A DNA stretch of 64,000 nucleotides from Rhizobium pisi (lineage in GTDB: Bacteria; Pseudomonadota; Alphaproteobacteria; Rhizobiales; Rhizobiaceae). The stretch spans positions 219,639-283,638 of the forward strand of contig NZ_RJJT01000009.1 in the NCBI RefSeq assembly GCF_003938655.1, given 5' to 3'. Below the pieces are notes generated by a model. That model saw nothing but the letters and a program-made list of their open reading frames with translations, searched no databases and was not told the DNA's origin. Positions 63,876-64,000 of the stretch are shown piece after piece. Position numbers and translations under genes: made by a program. Numbering within the stretch: position 1 is the stretch's first letter; the number at the start of each line of letters is the position of its first letter.

Positions 63876-64000
63876 TTAGAACGAACGCTGCAGACGGAAG
63901 TAGCCCGTCGTGGAGTCGTCGCCATCATCCGGATCGAGGTACTGAACCGAAGCCTTGGCGTAGAAGTTGTCGACGATCTGGTAATCAACCGTCAGACCGA
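63876..64000 (-). CDS. ropA: Porin, C-terminal end (cut by right edge)
   Basis: The 41 visible codons read VDYQIVDNFYAKASVQYLDP, then a D-rich turn (DDGDDS), then TTGYFRLQRSF and a TAA stop. This is the last beta-hairpin of an alphaproteobacterial porin, ending in the terminal Phe used for outer-membrane assembly. The RopA/Omp2b family is the likely source; the gene name is a family-level guess. The start lies outside the window. Confidence 0.75.
   Translation of the reverse strand, partial: GLTVDYQIVDNFYAKASVQYLDPDDGDDSTTGYFRLQRSF

Overview
This window looks like chromosomal DNA of a Rhizobium in the R. etli / R. leguminosarum group. That placement is an inference. It rests on high GC with NNC/NNG-biased codons, a RopA-like porin end, a usg gene behind a CtrA-type site, a RirA-type iron box, and the rhizobial palindromic repeats in the gaps. 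There are about 64 supportable protein genes, no rRNA or tRNA that I can see, no CRISPR array, and no transposase or phage gene.

Layout. 1-2.7 kb: nadE (cut by the left edge), a DUF1003 membrane protein, a VOC protein and a GFA-type zinc protein. 3-5.2 kb: a TadE/TadG-like pair whose first gene has an apparent frameshift. 5.4-12.4 kb: an ABC exporter, class II DAHP synthase, a vWA TadG-like protein, glutathione reductase and acylphosphatase. 12.4-23.2 kb: DUF2059, rpiA, gph, an L,D-transpeptidase, class II fumarase, a cadherin-like protein, class I fumarase and a GGDEF protein. 23.2-29.3 kb: a PPOX flavoprotein and hydrolase divergent from a MarR regulator across a perfect palindrome, then LtrA, DUF971, moaA and a methyltransferase. 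29.3-32.4 kb: a three-gene iron-type ABC importer behind a TGA-N9-TCA box. 32.4-35.6 kb: an SDR with a changed catalytic residue, and an EamA-mobA-mobB operon. 35.9-41 kb: an MFS transporter, LysR, a cupin, a split aldo/keto reductase, a small exported protein, a maleylacetoacetate isomerase-like GST and Ohr.

41-47.3 kb: an OmpR/EnvZ-type two-component pair beside a Tat-exported epoxide-hydrolase-like protein, a DipZ-like membrane thiol-redox protein and a secreted hydrolase. The control region between the divergent hydrolase and dipZ carries 10-bp-phased GATACA repeats. 47.3-52.5 kb: a large OmpA-family protein with a low-complexity region, and a polar amino-acid ABC importer without an ATPase gene. 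52.7-58.5 kb: usg, DUF2270, a TPR-methyltransferase, and two convergent operons that each contain an ArsR-SRPBCC pair; one has tandem ATAG-N8-CTAT sites at its promoter. 58.7-64 kb: an SsuD-like monooxygenase with a small upstream ORF, a 3-hydroxyisobutyrate dehydrogenase-like gene, an AlkD-like gene, a broken LysR gene and the 3' end of a porin gene.

The most distinctive signals are not single genes. They are the GATACA array; four copies of a hairpin family whose stems differ by compensating changes while the loop is conserved; a 140-bp compound inverted-repeat element; the ArsR operator array; and three genes (tadE-like, aldo/keto reductase, LysR) that each appear broken by a small indel. 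No clear defence, secretion or biosynthetic island is present.
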